Source of the DNA: Saprospiraceae bacterium
Lineage (GTDB): Bacteria; Bacteroidota; Bacteroidia; Chitinophagales; Saprospiraceae
Reading direction: 5' to 3'
DNA length: 45,418 nucleotides
Assembly: GCA_028282725.1 (NCBI GenBank)
Contig: JANQHF010000098.1
Location: forward strand, 1 to 45,418
This document shows positions 44,280-45,418 of the stretch, piece after piece (position 1 is the stretch's first letter; every line of letters begins with the position of its first letter). The translations under genes were made by a program, and so were the position numbers. The notes under the pieces were generated by a model that was not told the origin of the DNA, ran no database searches, and worked only from the letters and a program-made list of their open reading frames with translations.

Positions 44280-45218
44280 ATGCAGATCTATGTTGCTATA
44301 AAACTGAATGAAAATCAAAAGGCCTATCTGAAAAGCCATGTCATAAGGGCTAGACTGATCTTCAAAGATGAAATTGAAAAGGAGCATCGATGCGATGTCT
44401 TTCTGCAATCTGATATTTGTTTTGGAAATGTTCGTCCGGATTGGTTGGAAATGACTGACCGCTTACAATGGATCCAATTGCAATCTGTAGGATTTGGAGA
44501 ATATCAAAAAGTAAAGGGCAGGGTTCCGTTTATTATGACGCACCTCAAGAACTTCTTTGCCGTTCCCGTGGCAGAGACAGCTCTTGCCGGAATCCTGACA
44601 TTGTACCGTGGAATCTATATCATGGAGGAAGACAGGAAGTCAAAAAATTGGAGAGGAGTTTCCCTCCGGCCTCATCTTCATTTGTTGCACAAAAAAGATG
44701 TCCTTATTCTAGGCGGAGGAGCCATCGGCCAGCATTTCAAAAAGTTACTGGCCGCCTTTGACTGTGATACTACGGTCTACGGGAGAAGAGCAACTAACTC
44801 CGATATTCAAGCTGACCATGAACTTGATGAGGCGATCGGGAAATGTGATATACTGGTCAGTATATTGCCAGGAACAAAAGAGACAATTGGCATCATTAAT
44901 AGGGACAGATTGGAATCACTGAAATCTTCTGCATTATTCGTAAATGTGGGTCGAGGTTCGGCAGTAGACGAACCTGTACTTATCGAATTACTTAAGAATA
45001 AGAAAATAGCCGGAGCCGTCTTGGATGTAACTTATGAAGAACCGCTGCCTGTGGATCACCCACTATGGGACTGTCCGAATACATTGATCACCCAGCACAC
45101 AGCCGGAGGGTATGATGACGAGATCCTGGATATTGTAAAAGTCTTCCTGGGTAACCTCGAAAGATTTCAGAGTGGGGAATCATTAGAGCACGAGGTAGAT
45201 TTGAAAAGAGGGTATTGA
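44280..45218 (+). CDS. NAD-dependent D-2-hydroxyacid dehydrogenase
   Basis: This is a 312-residue cytoplasmic enzyme of the D-isomer 2-hydroxyacid dehydrogenase family. The nucleotide motif is VLILGGGAIGQHF (G-x-G-x-x-G variant) near residue 140. The catalytic Arg is in FVNVGRGSAVDE, the Glu in DVTYEEPLP, and the His in TQHTAGGY. The N-terminal catalytic lobe is present and short. It interconverts a 2-hydroxyacid and a 2-ketoacid, perhaps the end product of the sugar route encoded upstream. AGGTGAATT precedes the ATG, 7 bases after the lipoprotein stop, so it closes the operon. Confidence 0.88.
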   Translation: MQIYVAIKLNENQKAYLKSHVIRARLIFKDEIEKEHRCDVFLQSDICFGNVRPDWLEMTDRLQWIQLQSVGFGEYQKVKGRVPFIMTHLKNFFAVPVAETALAGILTLYRGIYIMEEDRKSKNWRGVSLRPHLHLLHKKDVLILGGGAIGQHFKKLLAAFDCDTTVYGRRATNSDIQADHELDEAIGKCDILVSILPGTKETIGIINRDRLESLKSSALFVNVGRGSAVDEPVLIELLKNKKIAGAVLDVTYEEPLPVDHPLWDCPNTLITQHTAGGYDDEILDIVKVFLGNLERFQSGESLEHEVDLKRGY

Positions 45219-45228
45219 GCGATGGCCT

Positions 45229-45316
45229 CATCACTCAACTTCTAGTCAGGTGATGAATTGAGGCGGGTGGATGCATCACTTGACTTCTAAGTCAGGTGAT
45301 GACTTGAGGCGCGTGG
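45229..45316. repeat. Two tandem copies of a palindromic repeat at the operon end
   Basis: Copy 1 (45229-45270) and copy 2 (45274-45316) share CATCACT, a centre close to GACTTCTAAGTC, then GGTGATGA, then TTGAGGCG and GTGG. Copy 2 forms a near-perfect hairpin: CATCACTTGACTT against AAGTCAGGTGATG, with one wobble pair and a 2-base loop. It begins 11 bases after the last gene. GGGTGGATGC between the copies matches the lead-in of the palindrome at 31138. Confidence 0.7.
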
Positions 45317-45418
45317 GCGACAAAGACTTCAAAATCCCTCTGTCGAACCAAAGACCAAAGACCAAGGAGCCAACAGCAAAGACGATGATCGAGGTTTGCA
45401 ACTTCGACTTATTATCCT
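45317..45418. other. Non-coding right edge
   Basis: No gene is visible in the last 100 bases. There is a short direct repeat of AAAGACC/AAAGACCA around 45349-45364, and GATCGAGGTTTGC near 45388, which echoes GAGCGAGGTTTAC at 31085-31097, near the other large palindrome. Confidence 0.4.

Noticed and set aside
45229-45316. Tandem repeats considered as a CRISPR array
   Set aside because: Only two copies, 3 bases apart with no spacers, and no cas gene; they are palindromic repeats.

Overview
The window is a stretch of chromosome from a free-living, heterotrophic member of the Bacteroidota. It is probably close to Saprospiraceae-type marine or particle-associated lineages, but the family is an inference. 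The base is moderate GC, with many Sec lipoproteins carrying short lipoboxes, weak or absent Shine-Dalgarno sites, several very large periplasmic or surface beta-propeller proteins, a tricorn-type peptidase, a TolB-amidohydrolase and a YCII/ECF-sigma pair. There are about 32 protein genes, packed tightly in short operons on both strands. I saw no rRNA, tRNA, transposase, prophage or CRISPR array. No gap exceeds 300 bases.

Left part (1-8600): a truncated sodium:solute symporter follows an inositol 2-dehydrogenase-like gene (iolG), giving a likely polyol/inositol uptake and oxidation pair. Next come an AlkC-like DNA repair protein, a LURP-one/tubby-like membrane protein, a secreted BNR/sortilin-type propeller, a YbaK deacylase-like protein, an NTF2-like protein and a Tat-exported Gfo/Idh/MocA oxidoreductase.

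Middle (8800-24700): a YdiJ-type FAD/Fe-S D-2-hydroxyacid dehydrogenase, a methyltransferase, a TolB-amidohydrolase lipoprotein and a sulfatase lipoprotein. Then comes a tight five-gene operon: GNAT, Tm-1-like ATP-binding protein (UPF0261), Tm-1-like TIM-barrel protein, cupin, and a giant lipoprotein (propeller, HEAT, jelly roll, azurin-like copper domain, ThuA). A PPP-type phosphatase runs towards it.

Right part (24700-45418): a CPBP protease; an operon of YCII protein, ECF42-like sigma factor and SnoaL protein; an exported tricorn-like protease; a cupin plus an orphan ModA-like lipoprotein; a membrane glycosyltransferase-like protein; a GNAT; and a lipoprotein joining DUF6807/PmoA-like, propeller, HEAT and cytochrome c domains. 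The last operon encodes a ketose 3-epimerase-like protein, an atypical Gfo/Idh/MocA protein, a second giant ThuA/propeller/HEAT/jelly-roll/azurin lipoprotein and a D-2-hydroxyacid dehydrogenase.

The unifying theme is uptake and oxidation of sugars, polyols and hydroxyacids. Three large 'PVC-type' propeller lipoproteins each end in, or contain, a one-electron carrier domain (two copper, one heme), and two of them sit in operons with cytoplasmic sugar enzymes. The most striking structure is that the two copper-containing lipoproteins share one domain set but carry ThuA at opposite ends. Functions of these cassettes are inferred from domain content only.
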